Assembly: GCF_024609325.1 (NCBI RefSeq)
Contig: NZ_JANHMQ010000001.1
Location: forward strand, 1-64,000
DNA: 64,000 bases
Direction: 5' to 3'
Source: Geothrix fuzhouensis
Lineage (GTDB): Bacteria > Acidobacteriota > Holophagae > Holophagales > Holophagaceae
Every line of letters starts with the position of its first letter. Within the stretch, counting starts at the first letter, position 1. This document shows, piece after piece, positions 39,375 through 48,535 of the stretch. Under the pieces are notes generated by a model, which was not told the DNA's origin, ran no database searches, and saw nothing but the letters and a program-made list of their open reading frames with translations. The translations under genes were made by a program, and so were the position numbers.

Positions 39375-40835
39375 TCAGGCGGCCGGATGGGGGTGCATCT
39401 TCGGCATCTTCGCCCCCAGGTGGCCGAAGTGCTTGCCGTAGGCGGCCATCATCTCCTTGCAGGCGCTCAGGAGGTAGCGCCGCTTGAAGCCGTCCGGCAG
39501 GGCCCGGATCATGGGGATCTTCTGGGCGTAGAAGGTCATGTAGCACCGTCCCAGGGCGATGGCGACCTCTTCGAGCGTCATGTCGTAGGGCTCGATGATC
39601 GGCGTGGACAGGTTGTACTTGGAATAATCGTGGACGCGCACCCGGTCCTGCATCTGGTCGTAGAGGGGCGTGAAGGGCATCGGCGTCAGGACGGGAAACA
39701 CCGCGATGTCGGGGTTCATCCGGATGGCGACCTCGATGGTGCGGTCGATGGAGGCCTGAGTCTCCGTGGGATGGCCGATCATGAAGGAGGCCTCGGTGAC
39801 GATGTCGTGCTCGCGGGCGAGGTCGATGGCCCGGGCGATGGCGTTCACATCGTTGCCCTTGTTGAGGGAGGCCAGCAGCTCGTCCGTGCCGGCCTCGGCG
39901 CCAATATAGAGGTGCACAACGCCCGCCGCCCGGTACTTGGGCAGCAGGTCCGCGTCGCGCACCACATCCTCCGCGCGGGTCTCCATCAGCAGTCGGATGC
40001 CAAGCCTGGCGTCGATGAAGAGATCCAGCAGCCGTTCCCAGCGGGTCCGGTCGCTGGTGGGGTAGGGGTCGATGAGGGTGATGGATTCCACGCCGTAGCG
40101 ATCGACGAGGAGGCGCACCTCCTCCATCACGTCCTCCGGCGTCCGGGCGCGCCAGTCGCCCCGCCAGAAAGCCCGGTGGCTGCAGAACGAGCAGCCCATC
40201 ATGCAGCCGCGCGAGGTGAGGATGGAGGCCATGCGGCCCGGCGGGTCGATGCGGTAGCGGTAGGCGTCCCAGTCCAGCAGGTGCCAGGCGGGCTTGATGG
40301 TGTCCAGATCCAGGATGTGGGGGCGAATCTCCGTGACGAGCACGAGCCCGTCCCGGCGGAAGGCGATGCCCTTCACCGTGTCGAGCCCGCCATCCTGCAG
40401 GGCCGCCAACAGCTCCGGCAGGGTGGCCTCCGCCTCGCCCCGCAGCACGATATCCACGGGGCTGGCTGGATCGTCGAGCAGTTCCTGGTATTTGAAGGTA
40501 GGGAAGGGGCCGCCTAGCAGCGTGATGATGCCTGGATTCGCAGCCTTGGCCAGACTCAGGGCCTTCACGGCCGCCGGCACCACGGCCGTGCTGATGGCGC
40601 CCGTGACAGGCAGGTAGTCGTAGGCGACGACGATGTCCGGGCGGTACTGTTCCACTTCCGCGCGGATGGTTTCGAAGCTGCCACCCTCCCGGTTCATGGC
40701 GTCGTAGATCCGGGCCTCATGCCCCGACTGCTCGACGGCGCCGGCCAGGTAGGCGATCTGGAGCGGCGGCCAAGTGCCGATGACCTCCACACCCCAACTG
40801 GAGTAGGGCGGCACCACGAAAAGAACCTTGCTCAC
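39375..40835 (-). CDS. B12-binding radical SAM protein
   Basis: A 486-residue enzyme. The N-terminal part is a cobalamin-binding-like Rossmann domain (VLFVVPPYSSWGVEVIG, IVVAYDYLPVTGA, ITLLGGPFPT). The radical SAM core has CMMGCSFC with cluster cysteines 211, 215 and 218, followed by a TIM-barrel segment with YIGAEAGTDELLASLNKG and FMIGHPTET. The reaction is unknown; class members methylate or rearrange unactivated carbons, for example in hopanoid and lipid biosynthesis. GTG 40835 is used because it starts MSKVLFVVPP; GTG 40859 is possible. It is leftward and separate from the cytochrome operon. Confidence 0.85.
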   Translation of the reverse strand: MSKVLFVVPPYSSWGVEVIGTWPPLQIAYLAGAVEQSGHEARIYDAMNREGGSFETIRAEVEQYRPDIVVAYDYLPVTGAISTAVVPAAVKALSLAKAANPGIITLLGGPFPTFKYQELLDDPASPVDIVLRGEAEATLPELLAALQDGGLDTVKGIAFRRDGLVLVTEIRPHILDLDTIKPAWHLLDWDAYRYRIDPPGRMASILTSRGCMMGCSFCSHRAFWRGDWRARTPEDVMEEVRLLVDRYGVESITLIDPYPTSDRTRWERLLDLFIDARLGIRLLMETRAEDVVRDADLLPKYRAAGVVHLYIGAEAGTDELLASLNKGNDVNAIARAIDLAREHDIVTEASFMIGHPTETQASIDRTIEVAIRMNPDIAVFPVLTPMPFTPLYDQMQDRVRVHDYSKYNLSTPIIEPYDMTLEEVAIALGRCYMTFYAQKIPMIRALPDGFKRRYLLSACKEMMAAYGKHFGHLGAKMPKMHPHPAA

Positions 40836-40920
40836 AAAGTCACCCGTATTGCCTTTCACAACATCAGTCTGAGGTCAAAGGTAATGGAAAAAGTCACAAT
40901 GTCTTCGGGATTCGAGAGGG

Positions 40921-41748
40921 TCACTGGAAGTAAGCGGAGTGCAGCGAGGGGATCAGGAACGGAAAGATGAACGCCGTCAGAATGGACACGCCGAAACAAC
41001 CGATGGTGAGCCAGGCCGTGGTCCGTGGGCGCAGGCGGTAGAACAGCCGCAGGTGCAGCAAGGTACCGAAGCAGAGCCAAGTGACGAGCGACCAGGTCTC
41101 GATGGGATCCCAGCCCCAGTAGCGGCCCCAGGACTGGTGGGCCCAGATGGCGCCGGCCACGATGGTGGTAGACCAGAACACGAACCCGAAGCCAATGAAG
41201 CGGATCATCGATGCGTCCAGAACCTCGGCTGAGGGGAAACGTTCCAGGAAGCGGCTGGAGGCGCCCTTGACCTTCCGCAGGAGGATTACCGCGGCGGCGA
41301 AGGCGAGCAGGAAGGCCCCCACCGCCAGCTTGGTGAAGAAGATGTGGAACACGAGCCAGATGGAGCGCAAGGTCGGCGGCAGGTTGCGGGCCTCGGGGCT
41401 GGTAAGCAGGCCCAGGCCGACCATGAGGATCGCGGCGGGCAGGACCACCAGGGCCAGTCCCGCCCAACTGGGCCGCCGCCACAGCACGATGAGCAGCATG
41501 AGGATGGCGATCCAGGCGTTGGAGGACAGGACTTCGTACTTCAGCATGTAGGGGCCGTGGCCCGTTTCGATCCAGCGGATGACGAGAGCCGCCCCGTGGG
41601 GCAGGAGGCCCAGGGCCGCGAGCCCACGAGCCCAGCGGACCCGCGCGGGGTGGTCCCAGAGCAGGGCGTGGGCGAAGAGGATGGCGGCCAGGGCGTAGAC
41701 GCCCACGGCGGTCCAATGGAGGAGGGTCTCCTGGAAGAAGGGGCTCAT
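40921..41748 (-). CDS. ccsA: cytochrome c biogenesis protein CcsA (system II)
   Basis: The heme-handling half of the system II cytochrome c synthase. The 275-residue membrane protein has seven to eight helices and the conserved tryptophan-rich heme-binding segment WGRYWGWDPIETW. Histidines in HQSWGRYW and in hydrophobic helices serve as heme ligands in the family. It is the last gene of the leftward unit, after the lipoprotein and resB with 4-base overlaps, so maturation factors are made together with the 13-heme cytochrome. Confidence 0.92.
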   Translation of the reverse strand: MSPFFQETLLHWTAVGVYALAAILFAHALLWDHPARVRWARGLAALGLLPHGAALVIRWIETGHGPYMLKYEVLSSNAWIAILMLLIVLWRRPSWAGLALVVLPAAILMVGLGLLTSPEARNLPPTLRSIWLVFHIFFTKLAVGAFLLAFAAAVILLRKVKGASSRFLERFPSAEVLDASMIRFIGFGFVFWSTTIVAGAIWAHQSWGRYWGWDPIETWSLVTWLCFGTLLHLRLFYRLRPRTTAWLTIGCFGVSILTAFIFPFLIPSLHSAYFQ

Positions 41749-42284
41749 GGCTTTGCTCCCTGGGTGGCGGGCGCGGTGATCATGCCGTGGGCATCCTTGG
41801 CGTCGATGTTCCAGGGGACTTCCTTGCGTCCCACCTGGGGTGGGGCCGTGAACTTGGTCTCCTCCACCAGCCAGGTGCCCTTGTGGTAGCTGAACCGGTA
41901 GAGCATCTCGTAGTGGTCCACGGAGGCTTCGCCCACCTGCCGGCCGGTGGCGGTCTGCACATCCCGGTAGCGCCACTGCTCCCGGGTGTGGACCTGGAGA
42001 CTGTCGGCGGCCTGCTCGACCTTCGTCACCTCCAGGTTCTCCAGGCGGGCATCCAGGGTCAGGCCCATGTCCATGCGCACGCCGATGAGGCCGAGGAGGC
42101 GTCTCCCGTCGGGAGCATCCGGACCTACCACCTCGTCGATGAGGCGGACATCGTTCTTCCGGTAGGCCTCGCTCACCACCTGGTTGTAGCGGGCCACCAG
42201 CATCCGGGCCTCGCTGGAGGACACCCGCGAGCAGCCGAGGGTTAAGGCCATGAAGGCCAGGGCAAAGAAGGTCCGCATCGTCAT
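41745..42284 (-). CDS. lipoprotein of the cytochrome maturation operon
   Basis: A 179-residue lipoprotein (signal FFALAFMALTLGC, Cys18). The mature part is a small alpha/beta domain with conserved looking NDVRLIDEVVGPDAPD and RYRDVQTATGRQVGEASVDHYEMLYRF. It has no recognised family. Its ATG overlaps the resB stop and its stop overlaps the ccsA start (both ATGA), so it is made in step with the two synthase subunits and probably helps apocytochrome handling or the assembly of the complex. GGAGG lies six bases before the ATG. Confidence 0.75.
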   Translation of the reverse strand: MTMRTFFALAFMALTLGCSRVSSSEARMLVARYNQVVSEAYRKNDVRLIDEVVGPDAPDGRRLLGLIGVRMDMGLTLDARLENLEVTKVEQAADSLQVHTREQWRYRDVQTATGRQVGEASVDHYEMLYRFSYHKGTWLVEETKFTAPPQVGRKEVPWNIDAKDAHGMITAPATQGAKP

Positions 42285-43597
42285 ACCTCGCCTCCATGGT
42301 CCCGTACCAGGCGCTCGAAGCGCTCCTGGAATAGCGGGGCGAACCGGTGGGGTCGCAGGGCCACGACCACCCGTTCCTGATCACCTTCCGGCGTGACAGA
42401 GACCAGCTCATCCACCCGCGTCACGCCATAGGTGAGGGCCGCTCCCGTCAGGGCCAGGGCGAAGCCCAGGTAGGCCAGCCCGATGGCGGGGTCGTGGTTG
42501 CCGTGGAGCCGTGCCCAGTAGGGAAGGCCGTGCAACTTGAAGGTGCCGCCCCCGGGCAGGGGCAAGCTTTCGCCGGGCCGCAGGGGGCCCTCCGCCAGGG
42601 TGGCGGAGCCGTCGAGGATCCGCACCTCCGCCAGACCAGGGCGGCTGCCGTTCGCGGGCATGGGCACGCGGATCCGGGCGCGCAGGGGTCCGGGGCCCGG
42701 GGAGTAGGCGCCGAACGCGGCGGCCTCCTTCTTTTCCAGTAGGGCGGCGGTTCGCTGGGGCGGCCCGGCGGGGAGGCTCCACTCCACCAGGGCCGCGGGG
42801 CCGTGCTGGTTGTCCGCGTAGAGGCGGCCCCGGGCCACGGACAGTTCCTGGTTGATGCCCAGCTCGCGCATCTGGTCCCCGTTCTCGGTCACCTCTGCCA
42901 GGCCCAGGCGGAGGGTCCGCAGGTCGCCGCTGCCGTAGCGGGTGATCTCCACGGACACCAGGCGCAGGGGGGACTCCAGGCGGAAGGGTTCGCCCAGCGG
43001 GCCGGGCCACTGGGCGCCCCAGGCCTCGACGGTGGGCGGCAGCACCTCCCCCTCGTAGAGGTCTACCATGGCCTGGACACCGAACAGGGCCTGCAAGGCG
43101 CCGGCGAGAACCACGCAAAGGAGGCCGATGTGGAACAGGGGCGACCCCGCCAAGGCCAGGCGCCCCCGGGTCCGGATGTGCGTGATCGCTTGCGCACCTG
43201 TGGATGCAGGCCGCGTGAACTCGCGCCGGAAGGGCGCCGTCCGAAAATGGGCCTCCGTGGGAACCAGCTGCCATTGGGCCCGGAGGCGCCGGGCCTGCTC
43301 CACCACCACAATGGCCAGCGAAACTGTGGCCATGCCCAGGGCCAACAAGAAGGCTGGACTCGTGAAGACGTGATCCAGAGCCAACGCATCCACCAAGGTT
43401 GAGATAAGGGCTCCGTGGGTGCGAAGTCGCTCCACTTCCATGGTTGGGGCCGTGCCCGCTTGGGGCAGGATGGCGCCAAACGCGCCGATTCCTGTGACAG
43501 CTAGGACTTCCCCAATGATGGTGGCTGGATGCCTGAGGAACCGTTTGACGAGACGAAGCAAGGTCAATCCTCTGATTGGTAGCGGCCCAGAGCCCAT
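42281..43597 (-). CDS. resB: cytochrome c biogenesis protein ResB (Ccs1)
   Basis: The second subunit of the system II cytochrome c synthase, presenting apocytochrome to CcsA. The 438-residue protein has the ResB layout: three N-terminal membrane helices (with SPLFHIGLLCVVLAGALQ as the third), a large periplasmic domain, and a final helix near LAYLGFALALTGAALTYG. ATG 43597 is used; a TTG two codons upstream is also in frame. A 134-base gap separates it from the 13-heme cytochrome gene, so it may also have its own promoter. Confidence 0.9.
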   Translation of the reverse strand: MGSGPLPIRGLTLLRLVKRFLRHPATIIGEVLAVTGIGAFGAILPQAGTAPTMEVERLRTHGALISTLVDALALDHVFTSPAFLLALGMATVSLAIVVVEQARRLRAQWQLVPTEAHFRTAPFRREFTRPASTGAQAITHIRTRGRLALAGSPLFHIGLLCVVLAGALQALFGVQAMVDLYEGEVLPPTVEAWGAQWPGPLGEPFRLESPLRLVSVEITRYGSGDLRTLRLGLAEVTENGDQMRELGINQELSVARGRLYADNQHGPAALVEWSLPAGPPQRTAALLEKKEAAAFGAYSPGPGPLRARIRVPMPANGSRPGLAEVRILDGSATLAEGPLRPGESLPLPGGGTFKLHGLPYWARLHGNHDPAIGLAYLGFALALTGAALTYGVTRVDELVSVTPEGDQERVVVALRPHRFAPLFQERFERLVRDHGGEV

Positions 43598-43737
43598 ATC
43601 CAACAGTGCCTGCCTGGGCTCCTGATCAGGGTGGTTTGCAGGACGAGTTATATGTCGTGCCCGTCTTTCTCTTCTGTGTAGGGCAAGGCTTGGCTACCGA
43701 TTCGGAGAAAACCAGGGGGAGCGACATGCGCTCAGGT

Positions 43738-46700
43738 TCACCAGGTCTCCTTGATGCCCGAGTTGGTCAGGGTGGATGGATGAGCGCTACTGCTACATTT
43801 CGCCGAACAGTTCCCAGTAGCATCCTTGTTGTAGTTGGAACTGCTGGTCTTGATGAACTGGGTCAGCTGGATCTTGGTATTGTCGTTCAGATAGGCATAG
43901 CGCTTTGGGAGATTACTGGTATCTGTGGCGATCAGGCGCGAAACCTTGCCACCGTGGGGGATGACGATGTGGCATTCGTAACATTTCCGCGACGAGTGGT
44001 CGCCGGCGGAGTGGACATTGTTGGTCGATGATTGGATTGGGTGGCAGTTGTTGCACCAGGATTGGTTGGTGGGTGTCGTGGTCTGACGAGCGTTGGAAAG
44101 CGTTACATCCGGCCAGTTGGCCGGAGGCGGGGTCCCGGTGCCGAAGCTGCGAAGCATGAATTGGGCGGCCGATCCATGGGGCCCCTGTGCAGCGGTGCCG
44201 TCCGTGTTGTGGCAGTCCGAGCACATCATGGTCTGGCTGCCCTTGTTGGTGTTCCAGGGAGGGTTGAGGGTAACGGTCAATCCCCCGGTGGGAGTCACCT
44301 GACCTGTCTGAGCGTTCATGGGGACGACCACAGGGTGGGCCGACCGGTTGGCCGGGTTGAACTCCTGGGCCAGGTCGGTGTAGCTGAGGACCGGGGTGGT
44401 GGTCACGGTGGCAGTGGAGTAGCGGTAGTAGCGCGTGGTTCCCACGTAGGGCGTCGTGAGGGTCAGGCTGGTGGCGGTGGGTGCCGGCGAGGCCGCCACG
44501 ATGTAATAGATTCCGGTCCCGTCCTCGGGGCGGATGGCTTGCCCCGCCATCGCCGCCGTCCAGTTGGTGCCGGAGCCGGTGACGGTCGTGCTGCCGCTCA
44601 GGAACTTGGCGCCGGGATGCAGGTAGAAGTCCGCAGGGGTGGCTGCCACGGTGGAGGCTGCGATGGTCAGGCCTGTGGCCGAGCCCCAGGCGGTGATCTC
44701 GGACGAAGTGCCGGACCCTATGAGTTCGATGTACTGCCCCACCACGGAACTTACCCAACTGGTACCGTAGCCGGTGACGGCGTTGGTTGCCGTAATGGCG
44801 GCAGAGGGCCGTGTCTGGTAGTTCCCAGAGGTGTTGTTCTGAAGGAAATTGGTGAGCAACCGCAAGGAAGTGCTGGTGATGTTGTAGGCCGTGCTCGGAT
44901 CGACAATGTAATTGTTGGTGGTCCCGGATCGCCGGATGCCTCGGCCTTTCATGTTGGCGTTGGTCCAACTGGTCGTGGTCCCCGCAACAGTGTTGCTGTT
45001 CAGCGTGAACGAGGCGGTTCCCGAGCCAGTGGCCCAGGTTTGAGGGGTGGTGCTGGCGGCCATGGTGAAGGCGCCGACGGAGGTTCCCCCTCCGCTGGAC
45101 GGCGCCGTGGTGCCAAAGGAATAGCTGGTGTGGCACTTGAAGCAGACTTGGTACTCCTTGGTAGCGGTGGGCTGGGGAGAATAGCTATAGGTTCCGGGGG
45201 CCAGCCAAGTCGGCCAGGTGGCCACATCCACCCCATCCACGCCCATGAGCGGCCCGCTCTGGACGGTGGTGCCGTTCATGATCTGGTTTCGGTACTGATC
45301 GGCCGTGGTGCCGTAGGTGTGCGAACCCGCCGCGGCCTTGTGGGGGTTGTGACAGTCGGCGCACATGACAGTGCGGCCGCTGGTGCGCTCGATGGGATGG
45401 TGGGTGGCCTTGGTGATCTCTTTCTGGATGTCAGGAATGAGGAGCTGGACCGCTCCGGTGGGAGTGAGCTGGTTGGGGGTCGTGGTGTTTACGTCGCTGT
45501 GGCAGGTCAGGCAGAGGTTTGAGGGCTCGTCCACCAGGAGCTTGGCATAGTGCTTGGTGGTGTCTCGGGAATCGGGCCAACCATGGGGAACGTGGCAGTT
45601 CACGCAGGTGGCCCGCTTGCCGGCATCCGCGGCGTAGCTGAAGGCCGGATAGGTGGTGATGGGGCTGCCGTACTTCCCGCCGGGCCACAGCACGCCCTTG
45701 GCGGTGTCGAAGTGCACGCCCTTGTTGGTAGTGACCGTGGCGTAGGTGTGGCAGTCGTTGCAGAGGGGGCTGACGCCGGCGGTGGCACTGCTCACTTCGG
45801 CGCGGAGCAGGAGGCCGTTGGCGGTGGTGGTCGCCTTGTGGACGTCGTGGCAGGACTGGCACCGCACGAATCCATCTGCGTCAAGCAGGGCCGTGGAGGG
45901 GCCTTTCCAGTCCCCGCTTATTTGGTCCTTCGAAAGCTTGTTGGCATAGGATCCCACCGGATGGCTGATACCGCCCTTAGCGGTGACATTGCGGGGCGCG
46001 TGGCAGTCCACGCACATCTGGCTCTGGTTGTTGTCGATGCGCTGGAAGTGGCGGCCAGCGCTGCCTGCGGCCAGCAGGCGGGAGGCGGGGTCGAAGGCAT
46101 TGGCGGCCTGGCTGTGCTGGTTGTGGCAGCTGGAGCACATGAGGCCGCCGTTCTCGAGGCGGAGGTTGGCGTTGGTGGGCACGGCCAGATCGGTCCGCAC
46201 ATGGAGGTACCACTGGTCGCCTGTGGCGAACGAGGTGCCCGTGGTCCCGTCCGCGAACTTCAAGCTGATGCCAGCGTCGAGGAGGGTGCCCGTGAGGGAG
46301 GCGCGGAGGCCGGTGACGAGGCCGCCGAGGGTCCCGGTGAGGGGATCGGAGGTCTGGTACTGGAAGGTGGCAGAGCTGGCCGTGCCAGGCGCGGTGATCG
46401 TGATGAGGTAGGTCTTCGCGTAGGGCCCCGTGAAGCTGCCTGTGGGCGTGAGCGAACCCGTGGAACTGTTCGTTTTGCCGGAAGGCACGGAGATGCGACC
46501 CGAGGGGCCGGCGTTCCAGCGGTGGGAGGTGCCGCTCGCCGCGACACCGGCGGGCATGCCCCGGCCGGGGACGGCCTGGTCATTCGGGGTGAAGGAGTAG
46601 GGAGCTCCAACGGCGGTGCTGGGGGGGGTGCCGACGCCAAGGGAGCCCGTGGTATGGCAGGTCATGCACAGGTTGGCATTCCCGGCCGCGGTGGTGAGGG

Positions 46701-46845
46701 TTCCGCCGGGGGCATTGTGCAGCTTATGACAGGACAGGCACTGGATGTTGTTGGTCCCGTTGTGCGGCGGATCCGAGGCGCGGAGGGCCGCCGGGGTCAG
46801 CAGAACGGCGAGGAGCGCCAGGAAGGTGGAGCGCATGCGGTTCAT
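43738..46845 (-). CDS. 13-heme c-type cytochrome, large exported protein
   Basis: A 1035-residue cytochrome with signal peptide (TFLALLAVLLTPAALRA). There are 13 CXXCH sites, in two groups: ten between residues 35 and about 585, and three in the last 150 residues (CSDCH, CNNCH, CYECH). A cysteine pair near the C-terminus, CSAKCSSSAH, could be an atypical heme or metal site. Between the groups lies a heme-free Ser/Thr-rich stretch of about 230 residues that reads like beta-sandwich modules. The architecture suggests a surface-exposed electron carrier. Its start overlaps the stop of the NHL gene upstream (ATGA). Confidence 0.93.
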   Translation of the reverse strand: MNRMRSTFLALLAVLLTPAALRASDPPHNGTNNIQCLSCHKLHNAPGGTLTTAAGNANLCMTCHTTGSLGVGTPPSTAVGAPYSFTPNDQAVPGRGMPAGVAASGTSHRWNAGPSGRISVPSGKTNSSTGSLTPTGSFTGPYAKTYLITITAPGTASSATFQYQTSDPLTGTLGGLVTGLRASLTGTLLDAGISLKFADGTTGTSFATGDQWYLHVRTDLAVPTNANLRLENGGLMCSSCHNQHSQAANAFDPASRLLAAGSAGRHFQRIDNNQSQMCVDCHAPRNVTAKGGISHPVGSYANKLSKDQISGDWKGPSTALLDADGFVRCQSCHDVHKATTTANGLLLRAEVSSATAGVSPLCNDCHTYATVTTNKGVHFDTAKGVLWPGGKYGSPITTYPAFSYAADAGKRATCVNCHVPHGWPDSRDTTKHYAKLLVDEPSNLCLTCHSDVNTTTPNQLTPTGAVQLLIPDIQKEITKATHHPIERTSGRTVMCADCHNPHKAAAGSHTYGTTADQYRNQIMNGTTVQSGPLMGVDGVDVATWPTWLAPGTYSYSPQPTATKEYQVCFKCHTSYSFGTTAPSSGGGTSVGAFTMAASTTPQTWATGSGTASFTLNSNTVAGTTTSWTNANMKGRGIRRSGTTNNYIVDPSTAYNITSTSLRLLTNFLQNNTSGNYQTRPSAAITATNAVTGYGTSWVSSVVGQYIELIGSGTSSEITAWGSATGLTIAASTVAATPADFYLHPGAKFLSGSTTVTGSGTNWTAAMAGQAIRPEDGTGIYYIVAASPAPTATSLTLTTPYVGTTRYYRYSTATVTTTPVLSYTDLAQEFNPANRSAHPVVVPMNAQTGQVTPTGGLTVTLNPPWNTNKGSQTMMCSDCHNTDGTAAQGPHGSAAQFMLRSFGTGTPPPANWPDVTLSNARQTTTPTNQSWCNNCHPIQSSTNNVHSAGDHSSRKCYECHIVIPHGGKVSRLIATDTSNLPKRYAYLNDNTKIQLTQFIKTSSSNYNKDATGNCSAKCSSSAHPSTLTNSGIKETW

Positions 46846-48248
46846 CGCGAACCCCCGTGCTTGTGGGATTTTTTGGAGGTGCCCCCCCCTCCCCGCGGAA
46901 TCTGGGGCCGCGGATTCACGATGACCCTCGTGGCCGCTTCGAATTCGTTGCCATCGGAGGTCCGGCCGGTGATGAAGACGATGCTGGTGCCATCGGGCAA
47001 CGTGGCCAGGAGCGCCGGGATGTTGAAGCGGAGTTTCAGCTCTGCCGCCGGCGCGTCGCCGACAGCCTGGATGGCATCCTGCTGCAGAGGCTGGGCTGGC
47101 ACGCCGTTCACGAGCACCGTCGAGGCGATGATCTGTTCGGGCGCCACGCCGTTCACATGCAGGTGGCCGACCACCATCTTGGGATGCTCTTGTCCGTCCT
47201 TGTCCTCGTCCCCGTCCTCGGGTTCCTCCCTGAACGCGGATCCCCGGCCCATGGGCCCGCGGGTGAAGGTGACCTGGTCCAGGAGGAAGGCGGCCTGGCG
47301 GATGGCAGGATCGGCGTAGGTATCCAGGCCGAAGATCTCCACCCGCGTGCTGCCAGCGGACACCACCAGCAGGCGGTTGTCGCTGTCCACGGCCAGGCTG
47401 GAGGGCACGCTCAGCTCGCCAGGGCCCTCTCCGAAGGAGCCAATGGTGGAGAGGATCTTCCCCGTGGTGGCATCCATCACCTGGACCATGCCGTGGAAGG
47501 CATCCGCGATGTAGATACGCCCTTGAGCATCGCCGGCCAGGCCCTGGATGCGGCCGAAGGGAGACTTGGCGCCCATGCCCATCCGACCGGGCGTGGAACC
47601 GAGGATACGGAGCAGGCTGCCCTCAGGGGTGAAAACCTGGATACGGTTGTTGTTCTGATCGGCCACGAAGACTTCCCCCGCGGGACTGACCCACAGGCCC
47701 GTGGGGAAGTCGAACTTTCCGGCGATGGCTCCGGCGCCTCCGAACTCGCGTACCTTGGCCCCCGTGGGCCCATAGACCTTGATGAGGTTGGCGGCGCTGT
47801 CGGCCACATAGACCTGGCCCGCCGCATCGAGGGTGATGTGGTTGGGAAGGAGGAACTCGCCAGGGCCCTGCCCCAACCGCCCAGCGAGGGTTCCGTCCTG
47901 GAGGAGGATGGACACGGCGCCGGTTCCGGCCTCGCCGACGAAGACGCGCCCGCTCTTGTCTACGGCCACCCCAAGGGGGCGGGCCAAGCCATCCTTGATG
48001 AAGAGGAGGCGGCCGGATTCGTCGCGGACATACAGCCTCCCCAGGGCTGCATCCGTGATGTAGATGCGGCCGATCGCACCCGCAGCGATACGGGCGGGGT
48101 CATGTAGGCCATTCCGATAGGCCCGCAGCGGCGTGGCGACCGGAGCCACCACGGGGACGGGGGTCTGGGCCTGGAGCTCAAGGCCGCCCAGCAGCAGGCC
48201 TGCGCAGACCAAGGCCAGATGTCGAGGAGTGACAGAGCGGTGACTCAT
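46842..48248 (-). CDS. NHL-repeat beta-propeller protein
   Basis: A 468-residue exported protein. Six NHL-type blades are visible, for example FLLPNHITLDAAGQVYVADS, FDFPTGLWVSPAGEVFVADQ and LSVPSSLAVDSDNRLLVVS. The C-terminal 130 residues form a different beta domain, then a basic, glycine-rich tail (GGGGTSKKSHKHGG). NHL propellers often accompany multiheme cytochromes in metal reducers, where they may act as scaffolds. It is the first gene of the leftward unit (NHL, 13-heme, ResB, lipoprotein, CcsA). Confidence 0.88.
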   Translation of the reverse strand: MSHRSVTPRHLALVCAGLLLGGLELQAQTPVPVVAPVATPLRAYRNGLHDPARIAAGAIGRIYITDAALGRLYVRDESGRLLFIKDGLARPLGVAVDKSGRVFVGEAGTGAVSILLQDGTLAGRLGQGPGEFLLPNHITLDAAGQVYVADSAANLIKVYGPTGAKVREFGGAGAIAGKFDFPTGLWVSPAGEVFVADQNNNRIQVFTPEGSLLRILGSTPGRMGMGAKSPFGRIQGLAGDAQGRIYIADAFHGMVQVMDATTGKILSTIGSFGEGPGELSVPSSLAVDSDNRLLVVSAGSTRVEIFGLDTYADPAIRQAAFLLDQVTFTRGPMGRGSAFREEPEDGDEDKDGQEHPKMVVGHLHVNGVAPEQIIASTVLVNGVPAQPLQQDAIQAVGDAPAAELKLRFNIPALLATLPDGTSIVFITGRTSDGNEFEAATRVIVNPRPQIPRGGGGTSKKSHKHGGSR

Positions 48249-48535
48249 GGGCGACCTCGGGGGGGGGAGTCCAGGCCAAAGGCCGGGATATCCCAGGAGC
48301 ATAGGGCGGAATGAGGTTTAAGGATGAGCAGATGATCTATGCTGCGTAACACGCAACAGTTGCGGACTGCAACAAATCAATCGTTTCTTGAAGGCCCCTA
48401 AGAAAAAAAAACCAGATGATCAAAATCACAAAAATAGATGACCCGTAGTTCGCTTATGGGCCCTATGGTTCGAGGGTCGGCTGACAGGTTCCTGTGACGT
48501 TGTCCGATGCAAGACATCCACGAGGCAAAAAAGCC
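48249..48535. promoter_or_regulatory. divergent control region between the two cytochrome units
   Basis: A 287-base AT-richer gap between divergent NHL genes. It contains the perfect palindrome CGCAACAGTTGCG at 48352-48364, flanked by related words TGCGTAAC (48343) and CTGCAAC (48367), so three similar half-sites are clustered. A regulator could control both units from here. A poly-A tract (AAAAAAAAA, about 48402) lies to the right. No -35/-10 pair is convincing enough to mark. Confidence 0.5.

Noticed and set aside
44032-47319. Two long plus-strand frames opposite the 13-heme and NHL genes
   Set aside because: The minus strand has signal peptide, 13 CXXCH sites and NHL blades; the plus frames are Gly/Val-rich shadows.
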